A stretch of DNA of 64,000 nt from Membranipora membranacea (Eukaryota; Bryozoa; Gymnolaemata; Cheilostomatida; Membraniporidae): assembly GCA_914767715.1 (NCBI GenBank), contig OU612072.1, positions 4,156,001 through 4,220,000 on the forward strand. Direction: 5' to 3'. A model generated the notes under the pieces. The model was not told the origin of the DNA, ran no database searches, and was given only the letters and a program-made list of their open reading frames with translations. Shown piece by piece: positions 37,850 through 47,700 of the stretch (position 1 is its first letter; every line of letters starts with the position of its first letter). Both the position numbers and the translations under genes were made by a program.

Positions 37850-38396
37850 CTACCTCTTACTGCGGTGAAGTGCTCAGGCTATTACAGGCTTATTATGTGT
37901 TATTATGTGTTATTATAATATGTGTTATCATGAGTCATTCACGCTAACAGACCATGATCTATCTTCTCAATCTTATGAACTAAATGGATACGCTGAGACT
38001 AAGTTTGAGCCTGATTAATAGTGCAAGAAAAGCCTGTTTAATAAAAGTGTAACAACTGGTGCGCAGATGGAATGGTGATTGGAGGTTACTGGTGCAAGCT
38101 TACAGATATAATACCACGGTATAAAGGCTAAATATTAGCCAGCGCTGTAAAATATAATACTGCTGTACTTACAATGATCAATCAAAAGTCTAATCTAACT
38201 GATTATCTATTGCCAAACAGTTGTGAAGCGCAGCAACACTTGAAACAAAGGACTTAATTTGTATAAAGATCATGAGGTGGCTGGCTCTGTGGGTGCCAGT
38301 TATGCAATGATCGCCTCTCGAATCACAAGATAATCTCCTTCATATCCTCAGATTGAACCACACATAATATCATCATTATTATTAGACTGTTAGTAA
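37850..38396. repeat. Segmental-duplication copy D, left part
   Basis: Collinear with 30640-31204. It is interrupted by the Gypsy element at 38397 and continues at 44567. Confidence 0.85.
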
Positions 38397-38997
38397 TGTG
38401 GTATCGAGCAAATAAACAGTGGTTATCCCCCTTGACATTAAACAAAGTATACTAACTGGCTCAGACATTTATCTTAGTACTCACTCTTGTTTTGTATTTG
38501 TATTGTCTATTATTTCTTACCTTGTCAATATGTATATATATTCTGTTTTATTCCAGTAATGCTAAGAGTGACAATCAACACTTGTCATTGTGTAACAAAC
38601 CTTTACATTAGTGTTAATACAATTTTATGGAGAATAAGGTTTGTTTTGCCAGTTATGCAGTTAAGCAAATAAAAACACCCAAAATAAATATTCAGAATAC
38701 TTATTTCTGTGCAATGTTTATTTAATATCGATCTAAGGAGGATTTCTGGAATATCAGAGTTTGTTGATAGTTTTTGCATCGAGGCTGTACCAAAGTCAAT
38801 ACCCAATCGAGTTATATGTTCATATAATCTCAAACAAGTAGTTATATTAATATTTGTGCACTATAAGTTTTTATAGTTGCTCGTAAATATTTTAGTTCTA
38901 AAATATTAGCCACAATTACCAGACAGTAATAAACACCTGCTATAAGTTTCTATAGCCAGGTAAAGCAAGTCATACACAAAATAGGAAGGATATAACA
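38397..38997 (+). repeat. 5' LTR
   Basis: The 601-bp terminal repeat has TG...CA ends. Internal AATAAA-type signals occur near 38409 and 38667. It is the near-identical partner of 43967-44566. Confidence 0.94.
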
Positions 38998-38998
38998 T

Positions 38999-39015
38999 TG
39001 GTGGCAGCAGTGGGA
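38999..39015 (+). promoter_or_regulatory. Primer-binding site of the Gypsy element
   Basis: TGGTGGCAGCAGTGGGA begins one base after the 5' LTR. Its complement ends in CCA, as expected for the 3' end of a tRNA primer. I did not identify the tRNA. Confidence 0.65.
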
Positions 39016-39052
39016 TGTGTAACGTTCTACTTCCAGGACAACCCACTACAGA

Positions 39053-39377
39053 ATGGATCAAGCTGATGAACATGCGGTACAGGCCCTCAAGGATGCGGGC
39101 GGGGACCAAGAACCAGAAGTACCGGCTGTTCAGGCACAGGCACCGCCTGTCCAGCCACCCCCTGCCCAAGCACCGCCTGTTCAGGCGGCTGCGCCTGATG
39201 CACAAGGATTTCTACAAAACCTTAATGAGCTGATAAGAGCCACTGTCGCTCAGGCTCAGGCTGGACACCATATACCTGCTGTGAAACTGAAAGTCCCAAC
39301 GTTCAACGGAAAAGGTGATGTGGAGCTAGGCCCGTCCGGCAACCCGCCAGACGGTTGGGCCCAGAAAAAGAAAAAAA
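39053..39377 (+). pseudogene. Truncated Gag N-terminus of the Gypsy element
   Basis: The ATG at 39053 opens a proline/alanine/glutamine-rich stretch (QAQAPPVQPPPAQAPPVQ) that runs to KLKVPTFNGKGD, a motif typical of the start of the capsid region in Gypsy Gag. Within about 50 bp the sequence passes to the reverse transcriptase in a +1 frame. Capsid, zinc knuckle and protease are therefore absent, which indicates a large internal deletion near 39325-39375. Confidence 0.75.
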
Positions 39378-40904
39378 GTCGAAGCACAAATAGAAGACCT
39401 ACTAAAGAAAGGTGTAATAGAACCCGGAACAGGAGCCTGGAGTTCACCAGTGGTTCTAGTAAAAAAGAAAGACAACTCTTGGCGCTTTTGCGTCGACTAC
39501 CGACGATTAAATGCCGTAACTCAACAAGATGCGTATCCACTTCCTCGGATCGATGAGAGCTTAGAAGCTTTATCTGGAAGTAAATACTTCAGTACGTTAG
39601 ACTTGCTATCAGGATATTGGCAGGTACCCCTGAGTAAGGATGTACAGGATAAAGCTGCTTTCATAACGAGAGGAGGCTTATGGAAATGGAAGGTTTTACC
39701 GTTCGGTCTGACATCGGCTCCAGCCACCTTTCAAAGGTTGATGGAATCTATCTTCCGAGGCATGCATTGGAAGACTCTGCTACTCTACCTGGATGATGTC
39801 ATTGTCATGGGCGAAGACTTTGCCACCCATCTGGAGAGATTGGAGGAGGTATTCTCAAGGCTGAAATTCGCGGGGCTGAAGCTAAAACCACCAAAATGCT
39901 CGTTGTTCCAACATCAAGTGGAGTATTTGGGTCATGTTGTCAGTGCAGAGGGCATCGCCACTGACCCTAAGAAGATCGAAGCCATAGAGAGTTGGCCGGA
40001 ACCAACCCGGGTAGTGGACTTACAGTCATTTCTAGGCCTGGTGGGATACTATCGACAGTACATTGAGGGGTTTGCAACAATTGCACACCCGTTAAATCAT
40101 CTGACAGGAAAAAGGGTCCCATGGAACTGGACCCAAGAGGCTAGGGATAGCTTCAGTGAGTTAAAACAGAGGATGATCTCTGCCCCTATACTCGGGTACC
40201 CAGACCCGCAACTGAAGTACACGGTGGATATTGACGCAAGCAATTACGGCGTTGGCTCCGTGTTGTCACAGGAACAGGACGATAGAGAAAAGGTGATTGC
40301 TTATTATAGCAAAACATTATCCAATGCGGAGAAGAACTACTGTGTAACTCGCAGAGAGCTGCTAGCAGTGGTGCGAGCTGTCAAGCATTTTAGGCCCTAC
40401 CTGTATGGTCAGCGTTTCAAGGTGCGAACCGACCATGCTTCACTGATTTGGTTATGTCGACGTATGGAACCGACAAGCCAAGTAGCTCGATGGCTCGAAC
40501 TATTGTCGGAATTCAACTATACGATTGAATACAGGCCAGGAAAGAGGCACGGTAATGCTGATGGCATGAGTCGCTTACCATGCAGTGAGTGTAAACAGTG
40601 TGCTCGCATCCAAAGCAGTGGATCAGGACCTACTCAACAGGAGGTTTTGGATGAATGGGAGGCATCAGGCTTCGCATCAGTACATGTCGACCAAGGAGAG
40701 GTGGGCCCACTAACTAACGGGGTGGAGGGCCACCAAGAGGAGAGGGTTGCTGCCCTACAGACGGACAATGACATAGCCACACTACAAAGACAGTCCCCGG
40801 GGGCTGTAGGTCAAATTTATCGTGCCATAGAATCTGGACAACAGATTTCCCAGGCCGAGCTGGGTGAAGGGGATCAGGAACTGTGTATGTTGGTTAGACT
40901 GTGA
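39378..40904 (+). CDS. Gypsy Pol, part 1: reverse transcriptase and RNase H
   Basis: The frame opens with IEDLLKKGVIEPGTGAWSSP, the usual entry to a Gypsy reverse transcriptase. It continues through FCVDYRRLNAVT, FSTLDLLSGYWQVPL, LPFGLTSAPATFQ and the catalytic YLDDVIV near 39785. RNase H follows with VDIDASNYGVGSVLSQ, RRELLAVVRAVKHFRPYLYG and TDHASLIWL. The frame stops at an in-frame TGA (40902-40904) in the linker before integrase. The domains themselves look intact. Confidence 0.95.
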   Translation, partial: VEAQIEDLLKKGVIEPGTGAWSSPVVLVKKKDNSWRFCVDYRRLNAVTQQDAYPLPRIDESLEALSGSKYFSTLDLLSGYWQVPLSKDVQDKAAFITRGGLWKWKVLPFGLTSAPATFQRLMESIFRGMHWKTLLLYLDDVIVMGEDFATHLERLEEVFSRLKFAGLKLKPPKCSLFQHQVEYLGHVVSAEGIATDPKKIEAIESWPEPTRVVDLQSFLGLVGYYRQYIEGFATIAHPLNHLTGKRVPWNWTQEARDSFSELKQRMISAPILGYPDPQLKYTVDIDASNYGVGSVLSQEQDDREKVIAYYSKTLSNAEKNYCVTRRELLAVVRAVKHFRPYLYGQRFKVRTDHASLIWLCRRMEPTSQVARWLELLSEFNYTIEYRPGKRHGNADGMSRLPCSECKQCARIQSSGSGPTQQEVLDEWEASGFASVHVDQGEVGPLTNGVEGHQEERVAALQTDNDIATLQRQSPGAVGQIYRAIESGQQISQAELGEGDQELCMLVRL

Positions 40905-40910
40905 CCAACT

Positions 40911-43900
40911 TTGTTCCTGGATGAGCAAGGGATCTTACGTACCACGGTGACTAAACCAGGTCGGAGTGTACATCCTGCCATTTGCCCACCTTTGATGAGA
41001 ACAGAGGTTATCTGGCGTTGTCACCAGATGGCTCACAGCGGAGCCAGTCGCACTACAGAACGGCTGCGTTTGAGCTGGTACTGGTATGGAATGGTGAGCA
41101 TGGTGAGACGTACTTTGTCAACATGTGAGGTGTGCCAAGCGGCTAAGCATGGTAAAGCACCGAGTACAACAGGTACCCGCCATTTGTACAGCGGTCGGCC
41201 ATGGCAGTGGGTTGCTATTGATCTAGTCGGGCCAATGCCACTGACACCGAGGGGTAATCGGTGGATCTTGGTCTTGAGTGACCACTTCACCCGTTGGGCG
41301 GAAGCCTTACCTATACCCGATGCCACAACACCCTCTGTCGCTTCAGCTCTACATACAGAGATATTCTCACGGTTTGGAATACCGGAGCAACTTCACAGCG
41401 ACCAGGGGACTCAATTTGAGTCGGACATGATGACAGAGTTGTGCTCGATATGGGGGTTGAACAAAACACACACGACGCCATACCGGCCCCAAGGTAATGG
41501 AGTGGTTGAACGCAATAACAGGACTATTGGTGACTCGTTGCGAGCCTTACTCCTAGGTGGCCAACAAACAGACTGGGATCTCTTGTTACCAGAGATAATG
41601 GCAGTGTTTAGAGCAACACCCCGTACTGCTACTAAGGAAACGCCAAACTACATGTTCATGGGGAGGGAGAATCGGCTCCCAGATCTACTGGCCTATGGAC
41701 AAACCGACACAAACACGAGATCACGTTCACAGCATGCAATCGAACTTGGAGAACGTATGATTGCTGTCCACGAGGAGCTACGCCTCAGCCAAAAGGCAGT
41801 GAGAATGAGGGACACCGATGAGCCACCGCTATATGCTGTAGGTGACCTTGTATGGATGGTAAACCACCAAAGGAGGCGTGGAGAGATGGGAAAACTCAAA
41901 GAGAAGTATGTTGGGCCCTATACTATTAAAGAAGTTCACCCCAACCACACCTATATCATAGCACAGGGAGAGCGGATGTCCGTACAAAGCGAAGCGAGGC
42001 TAAAGCCTGTTGTAGAATGTCCAAGTCTTGGGGGCAGGGCACCAGCTTCCAGTGAACCTTACCTCCAGCGACCACGGAGGAGGGCTGGACAGAAGCCTAG
42101 ACAAGTGGACGAAGAAATACCTGTGGAACCACAGTCAGTCGAGGAGACAGGAGAGGTGATAGTCTACGAGGTCCCATCAGATGAGGAAGACATTGTGACT
42201 ACCGATGTTAAACAGGAGCCTCAGGAATGGACAACAGAAGAGAGCACTTCAGAATGGAAAGAGCCGACAAACACTGGTCGTATCCGCCGTAGACCAACAT
42301 ACCTACAGGAATATGACTGTTCGACTATTGACACTAGGAACAACCAGTATGCAAACAATGCGGAAATCATGCTATCAAGTGACCACTCTGGTTCGGATAG
42401 TCAAGTCAATACAGCAGAGGTAAAAGTAAAAGTAAGAGGCCCAGGGATATATTATAGCAACCATCATCCGGATCATTGCATGTTGATGCATGAAACTAAT
42501 TATGTTCTTTTTGCAGAAATGGAAAACCAGGAGCAATGTGATTCCAGTGATGGCGAGATTGAAGAGTTATCCGAAGACCCTGTATTCAACCTGCTTTCTC
42601 AGTTTGAGACGAAGGAGAACCAAGACACCGGAGAACCAGAGGAAACCACCAAGGCTGACAGTGAGCCCCTAACACCACCTTTCCCCCAGTATGAGGAAGA
42701 AACTGATGATGGTACCTCAGGGGAAGTCTGGAAACGGGGACAACCCAGGTCGGAGATACGCAAAAGACGGCTCTCGTCGTCATCAGAGGAGGGAGGCGAG
42801 ATGGACGTTGCCCCATCTGCCCCCGAGACCGATGTGATGCCCGTTGTGCCAGCCACATCAGTGGAAATGGTGGTGAAACCAACATGTAGGGATGTGCGTT
42901 TTCTGCCCATGGGAGAACAGGAGAAGATTCAAGAGGAAGAGCGTAAGGGGAGACTTGACCAATACCGAATCCCTAAGAAACCCGATAAACAAGCTAAGGA
43001 ATCGAGAGAGAACCCGCTCCGTGTGAAGTTTGTGGCAGAAAGAAGTGAGCGGCGTCACCGCTGTGCCCGAGAGTCCATGTCCAGAAATTCCGGCTCTCGG
43101 ACATGCCCTTTGGAGTCCTGCCAGGCAACAGAAAGGACGGCAACTGCTCTAGAAAACCATGTCTGGAGCCACTTCTTCAGACGAGTGTGTGGTTGTGGAG
43201 CTGTCCGTTTTACGTCAGGCCAGATGTTTGAACACCACTCGAGGACCTCTAAACCTGGAGACCCACACAGCAAGCCACGTTGTTGGCACAATAAGGAAAA
43301 AATGTACACGGTATGCATTAGATCATGGGACAAATTCCGGCAACAGATTTCCTTGCCAGTACCACAGGAGTGGCCTAGAGCCATTTACGACCCCCCACGG
43401 TTCGGAACAACAAGGACACCCAGAGAGCCAACAGCCACCAGTGAGACAGAACCAACCCTCAAAAAGTTGACTGTTCCACTGCGGAGAATCGGTAACACAC
43501 CGGAGACCAGCTCTGCTGTCGCTGTGTCTGCCTCATTCACTAGTCAGAGAACTGCCGTTGCTGCAACTACTCCTCAGAGGAACAAAGAAGGCTGCCGTAC
43601 GTTTATTGCAACCGTACAGTCCAAACCAGTCGGAGCAGTACAACCGAGTCCTGTGAGACCAGGCCCACCACTAGGACCAGGACCGATAAAGATGACACCG
43701 CTGGAGCAGCTTGTGCCATCACCAGGACAGGACTCGAGTGTTCTCATCCATGAGATCAAACAATCACTGGAGTCTGTACACCAAGAAATCGCGTTGGCTG
43801 ATTTGATTCATGATGAGATTGAGACAGCGATGGGGAAGATTGCAGACTATATGGCTGAAGAGCGAAAGGTGAGACGGCGAGTCGCGGGGCAGGTTAGAGA

Positions 43901-43940
43901 AATACAGAAGAAGGTGCAGCAGTTTGACAATAAACAATAG
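40911..43940 (+). CDS. Gypsy Pol, part 2: integrase plus ~600-residue C-terminal extension
   Basis: This is the same frame as part 1, after the TGA. Residues ~35-85 form the HHCC zinc finger (HQMAH, CEVC). The core has the three acidic residues in AIDLVGP (~103), HSDQGTQFES (~163) and GVVERNNRT (~199), spaced as in DDE integrases. A GPY/F module (YVGPYTI) follows near 345. The remaining ~600 residues are unusual: an acidic, proline-rich stretch, a C2H2-like finger around 730-760 (CPLESC then HVWSH) with further Cys/His (CGCG, HH), and a predicted coiled coil at ~950-1005 (EERKVRRRVAGQVREI). This part is open throughout, which argues for recent function. Confidence 0.92.
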   Translation: MFLDEQGILRTTVTKPGRSVHPAICPPLMRTEVIWRCHQMAHSGASRTTERLRLSWYWYGMVSMVRRTLSTCEVCQAAKHGKAPSTTGTRHLYSGRPWQWVAIDLVGPMPLTPRGNRWILVLSDHFTRWAEALPIPDATTPSVASALHTEIFSRFGIPEQLHSDQGTQFESDMMTELCSIWGLNKTHTTPYRPQGNGVVERNNRTIGDSLRALLLGGQQTDWDLLLPEIMAVFRATPRTATKETPNYMFMGRENRLPDLLAYGQTDTNTRSRSQHAIELGERMIAVHEELRLSQKAVRMRDTDEPPLYAVGDLVWMVNHQRRRGEMGKLKEKYVGPYTIKEVHPNHTYIIAQGERMSVQSEARLKPVVECPSLGGRAPASSEPYLQRPRRRAGQKPRQVDEEIPVEPQSVEETGEVIVYEVPSDEEDIVTTDVKQEPQEWTTEESTSEWKEPTNTGRIRRRPTYLQEYDCSTIDTRNNQYANNAEIMLSSDHSGSDSQVNTAEVKVKVRGPGIYYSNHHPDHCMLMHETNYVLFAEMENQEQCDSSDGEIEELSEDPVFNLLSQFETKENQDTGEPEETTKADSEPLTPPFPQYEEETDDGTSGEVWKRGQPRSEIRKRRLSSSSEEGGEMDVAPSAPETDVMPVVPATSVEMVVKPTCRDVRFLPMGEQEKIQEEERKGRLDQYRIPKKPDKQAKESRENPLRVKFVAERSERRHRCARESMSRNSGSRTCPLESCQATERTATALENHVWSHFFRRVCGCGAVRFTSGQMFEHHSRTSKPGDPHSKPRCWHNKEKMYTVCIRSWDKFRQQISLPVPQEWPRAIYDPPRFGTTRTPREPTATSETEPTLKKLTVPLRRIGNTPETSSAVAVSASFTSQRTAVAATTPQRNKEGCRTFIATVQSKPVGAVQPSPVRPGPPLGPGPIKMTPLEQLVPSPGQDSSVLIHEIKQSLESVHQEIALADLIHDEIETAMGKIADYMAEERKVRRRVAGQVREIQKKVQQFDNKQ

Positions 43941-43955
43941 ACGGTAGTTTATTGT

Positions 43956-43964
43956 GAAGGGGGC
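43956..43964 (+). promoter_or_regulatory. Polypurine tract of the Gypsy element
   Basis: GAAGGGGGC lies just upstream of the 3' LTR at 43967 and is the usual plus-strand primer site. Confidence 0.6.
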
Positions 43965-43966
43965 TG

Positions 43967-44566
43967 TGTGGTATCGAGCAAATAAACAGTGGTTATCCCC
44001 TTGACATTAAACAAAGTATACTAACTGGCTCAGACATTTATCTTAGTACTCACTCTTGTTTTGTATTTGTATTGTCTATTATTCTTACCTTGTCAATATG
44101 TATATATATTCTGTTTTATTCCAGTAATGCTTAGAGTGACAATCAACACTTGTCATTGTGTAACAAACCTTTACATTAGTGTTAATACAATTTTATGGAA
44201 GAGTAAGGTTTGTTTTGCCAGTTTTACAGTTAAGCAAATAAAAGCACCCAAAATAAATATTCAGAATACTTATTTCTGTGCAATGTTTATTTAATATCGA
44301 TCTAAGGAGGATTTCTGGAATATCAGAGTTTGTTGATAGTTTTTGCATCGAGGCTGTACCAAAGTCAATACCCAATCGAGTTATATGTTCATATAATCTC
44401 AAACAAGCAGTTATATTAATATTTGTGCACTATAAGTTTTTATAGTTGCTCGTAAATATTTTAGTTCTAAAATATTAGCCACAATTACCAGACAGTAATA
44501 AACACCTGCTATAAGTTTCTATAGCTAGGTAAAGCAAGTCATACACAAAATAGGAAGGATATAACA
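43967..44566 (+). repeat. 3' LTR
   Basis: The 600-bp direct repeat matches 38397-38997 with about ten substitutions or single-base indels. It is followed by the GTAA target duplication. Confidence 0.94.
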
Positions 44567-45820
44567 GTAAACACAATTCCGGATTAATTGCTGGTTAGAT
44601 TGTTAGGTGATTGATTAGCGCTAGAGTTCGATGATAGGTAGAGTTGTTCCTAGATACATCCTTAAAATCTGACTGAATGGCTGTAAACCTTGTAGCCAAC
44701 GCTTTATGTTACCCCTGATGAAAGAAAAACAAAGACTGTAAATGAGATAACAAGTGAGTTAAGTTAGAAAATTACCGGGATGCGGAGGTCACATATCAGA
44801 CCAATTAGTTCTAGGGGAGGCAGGGACAAGGCTGGGACAGGACAGGGCTGGGCAGGGACAGGGCAGGGGCGCTCTGCCAATGCAAGAATCAAGTCATATG
44901 GGACTTTCATTTACTATTTATATGATTTCAATGATTTTAAGGCTGGGGCCTGGGTATCAGGGGGAGCCTACAATACCCAGCCTGGTGTTACTTCACATCC
45001 TCAAGGATTATCGCCACCCCTACCTAAACTACTTCCCGGCACATGGATAGGTCGCTATGCCAAGCCGAAGATAATTTATGACTTGAAATTTCGGCTGCTA
45101 ACAAACTTAATGATGCTGTTCAGATTGTATTAAGTCTAGTTTCTATGGCTGTACACTGAAACTTTTATTAATAAAACATACGGGGTTATACATGCTTTTA
45201 GTTGGAGAACCTTACCTAAGAGTATACTGTTAATCCTTCAGCATAAGGTGTCATCAATCAGATTACAGTAGATATAAAAGTTCATACAGTAATCCCTTGG
45301 TAATTTACTAAGATTCACTTGTTGTGGTGTTTTGATTGGTTGATAAAACAAATACTCAAGGATTAGTAAAAAAGAGTCAAGTGATTTAGTGGTTGTGGCT
45401 CTGTGTGTTAAGCTAGACAAGTAATAAGTAATCACCTCATCTTAAAGAAAGATTTTTGTACTCAATGCTGGGTGCGGTTTCAATTTGTTGAGCCTCTGAG
45501 GAGCCATATCCTGTTCTCATTGTTTACTTCACTAATCTGTTACATAATGTAGTTATATAGTATAACAAAGCTGATCTGGTGTAAGTTACTACTTAGTAAT
45601 ACATCCTGCTCTATGACACAGGGTGATGGATTGATAGAACAAAGAACTAAGGCCTACTTGCCTACTGCCACCATTAAACACTTCCATCATCAAATCCTTT
45701 GTGTGTGGGTGTGGCTTTACAATTCTGAGCAACAAAGATTCATTCCTGGTTTAATGTTTGCTTCAATAATCTGTTACATCATGTAGTTGTCTAACAAAGC
45801 TGATCTGGTGATTGTTATTG
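44567..45820. repeat. Segmental-duplication copy D, right part
   Basis: It continues the 37850-38396 block after the Gypsy insertion and is collinear with 31201-32540. It ends at the minisatellite at about 45822. The upstream copy has an extra ~1.55 kb here (about 32560-34110) that carries the receptor tail and the first exon of the secreted gene. Confidence 0.85.
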
Positions 45821-45821
45821 T

Positions 45822-45950
45822 TATGTGTCCTAACTATTTGTATGTGTCCTAACTATTTATATGTGTCCTAACTATTTATATGTGTCCTAACTATTTATAT
45901 GTGTCCTAGTTATTTATATGAGTCCTAATGATTTATGTCTACTAATTATT
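45822..45950. repeat. 19-bp minisatellite, copy 2
   Basis: About seven copies of the same TGTGTCCTAACTATTTATA unit as at 34110-34285, in the same position relative to the duplicated exon. Confidence 0.88.
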
Positions 45951-46071
45951 TATGGCCATTAAATCGTTTTAAGTTTTTGTATTCAAACTATACCACATGA
46001 AATCAGTTAGGTGACAGACAGTATTTTTATCAGTGCTGGAAGAATGAAAACATTATTCTTTTTCTTTTCAG

Positions 46072-46337
46072 CTTGGTATATTCTGAGGGAATTACCAGAG
46101 ATATCTCAGATACGGCCTTTATACTCTTGCGCAAAGTCATGTATGCAGTGCGGTGCATGGGACACTACTTCACACGATTTTGAGAACAACCAATGTTACT
46201 GCAGTCTTTGTCCCGAGGAGATTCTACATAAAAAACATCTGGAGTACTTTCTAAGATATACTAACTGTTCATCAGCCTCTAAATGTCAAAGCCTCGTTCG
46301 ACATGAGATAACCAGAACACTGAAATCTTATTCATGA
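46072..46337 (+). CDS. Duplicate second exon of the small secreted cysteine-rich protein
   Basis: This exon has the same acceptor (CTTTTCAG), phase and length (266 nt including the stop) as 34406-34671, and is fully open. The two encoded segments differ at about a dozen residues, and all cysteines are kept. No first exon with signal peptide exists in the duplicated block, because the segment that would hold it is deleted. It may be an orphan exon, use an unseen first exon, or be an alternative last exon spliced from 33893-33998, whose phase fits. Confidence 0.65.
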
Positions 46338-46907
46338 CTATGGCATTTTAATATTACTAAGGTTTTATTTTACGAGATTTCAACTTTTTTATAATCAAGT
46401 GAATACGTTCCACGGGCCTCAGAGGGATAAGGCACAATGCAATAAGCAACTTTCAATAAAGTTGTCATCATTTATTATTTTCAATGTCATGGCAATATGT
46501 ATAATTAAATTTTTTTAATTTGGTTTATTTTTACATCATGATTTGCATTTGACAGGAATACACCGAATACTTTAAATTACATATCATTTGGAACCCGGTT
46601 GACTTACTGTAGTCTTACAACCATTCTCTCAAATTGGTGCTCGATAAATGTCAGTTTTTGCAATTAATATATTTGGCCGAAATCAGCTGATGGTATCTTT
46701 GGAAAAACAAAAATTGCTGCTCACATTACATGCTTTCACATCATATACTTGTCAGCAATAGTGATTTGGTCATCGCAAATATGTCATGTACACCTAATAT
46801 TAGACGTTCTCTATACATATATTCTTGCGCATAATTTTTTATGAGCCTCAAAGTGATAAAGCAAAGATCAATTGTCACACATCTATGAAAAAATAATAGT
46901 TACTTAC

Positions 46908-46981
46908 CAATAGCTCCACTATTAGGAAGTTCTGGTAATGGGCGACGTCTCCTCTGCCTTTGAATCGCTTTCTTTGACTTG
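46908..46981 (-). CDS. Orphan basic juxtamembrane-type exon
   Basis: The acceptor (ATTGCAG) and donor (GTAAGT) bound a 74-nt exon reading KSKKAIQRQRRRRPLPELPN. Its entry phase (2) and exit phase (1) are exactly those needed to join the transmembrane exon 35366-35258 to the tail exon 33533-32992 of the receptor-like gene. A stretch of basic residues directly after a transmembrane helix is also what is expected there. It lies just past the edge of the duplicated block. No transmembrane or tail exon was found beside it. Confidence 0.55.
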
Positions 46982-47379
46982 CTGCAATATAAGATCACTT
47001 CGGTTTAAAGGACAGGCCACACTTGGCTGACTTCTCACGATTCAGGGGTTTGGGGTTTGGGGTTTCCAAGTTTTTTGGTTTATAACCCAATCAACTTTGA
47101 GCAAATTCAAAGTTTGAAAATTGCTTAAACAGTTTTTTCTTTTTTGGAAAATCAAGTAACAAACTGCTGAAATCAAGCCAGACAATCTGTTGCAATTTTC
47201 AAAGACAAAATCCAATCCGAAATTGATGAACTTTTCAATAAAATACATGGTTTGTGGGCAGCAAGTCAAAGATGGCACAATCCGGTGTCATCACCCTCAT
47301 TGAATACCAGTGTGATAATGCTAATTTCAATATACTGTCTAGTCAAGGTTCAGTATGAGTATATGGTCCAATATATTGT

Positions 47380-47700
47380 TAAAGGAGACATGACACCTAT
47401 TTATTTTCATATATCATTGTAAACCATATAGTCAGACTAAGGGACCTTGTATACACCATATAACAAACTAATGGGGTGAAAAATTCTGAAAATTGTTGTG
47501 GGACTGCGAGGGGTTAACTCAGGGTTTATCTCCCCTGCAGGAAATGTAACAAGAAAATTTATAAAATTTCAGATAATTTGTCAGCATTTTGGTACTCTAT
47601 GAGGTTGTAAAATTTTTTAACATGAGATATTGTGACACTGAACTAGTCATTTCTGCTCTAACTGAAATCCAGTTTGTTCTATTCATTTAGGCTTGCTTTA
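47380..47700. other. Possible short repeat element
   Basis: The stretch opens with TTAAAGGAGACATGACACC, a start reminiscent of TTAA-type non-autonomous elements. I could not define a matching right end. No exon is seen here. Confidence 0.25.

Larger units (their letters stand above)
38397..44566 (+). mobile_element. Ty3/Gypsy LTR retrotransposon with internal deletion
   Basis: Two ~600-bp direct repeats start TGTGGTATCG and end GGATATAACA. They are flanked by the 4-bp target duplication GTAA (38393-38396 and 44567-44570). The repeats differ at only about ten positions, so insertion is recent. The interior holds a primer-binding site, a short Gag-type start, reverse transcriptase, RNase H, integrase and a long C-terminal extension. 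Most of Gag and all of the protease are missing, and an in-frame TGA splits Pol. This copy should not be autonomous. Confidence 0.96.

Noticed and set aside
40902-40904. Selenocysteine or programmed readthrough at the Pol TGA
   Set aside because: Nothing nearby suggests a recoding signal, and the copy is already defective through its Gag/protease deletion.
42205-43759. Many ORFs on both strands inside the Pol extension
   Set aside because: They are frame shadows of the 40911-43940 reading frame.
44780-45133. 117-codon ORF starting in a Gly/Thr/Gln repeat
   Set aside because: It runs through the GGGACAGG minisatellite of the duplicated block. The paralogous region near 31420 does not preserve the frame.
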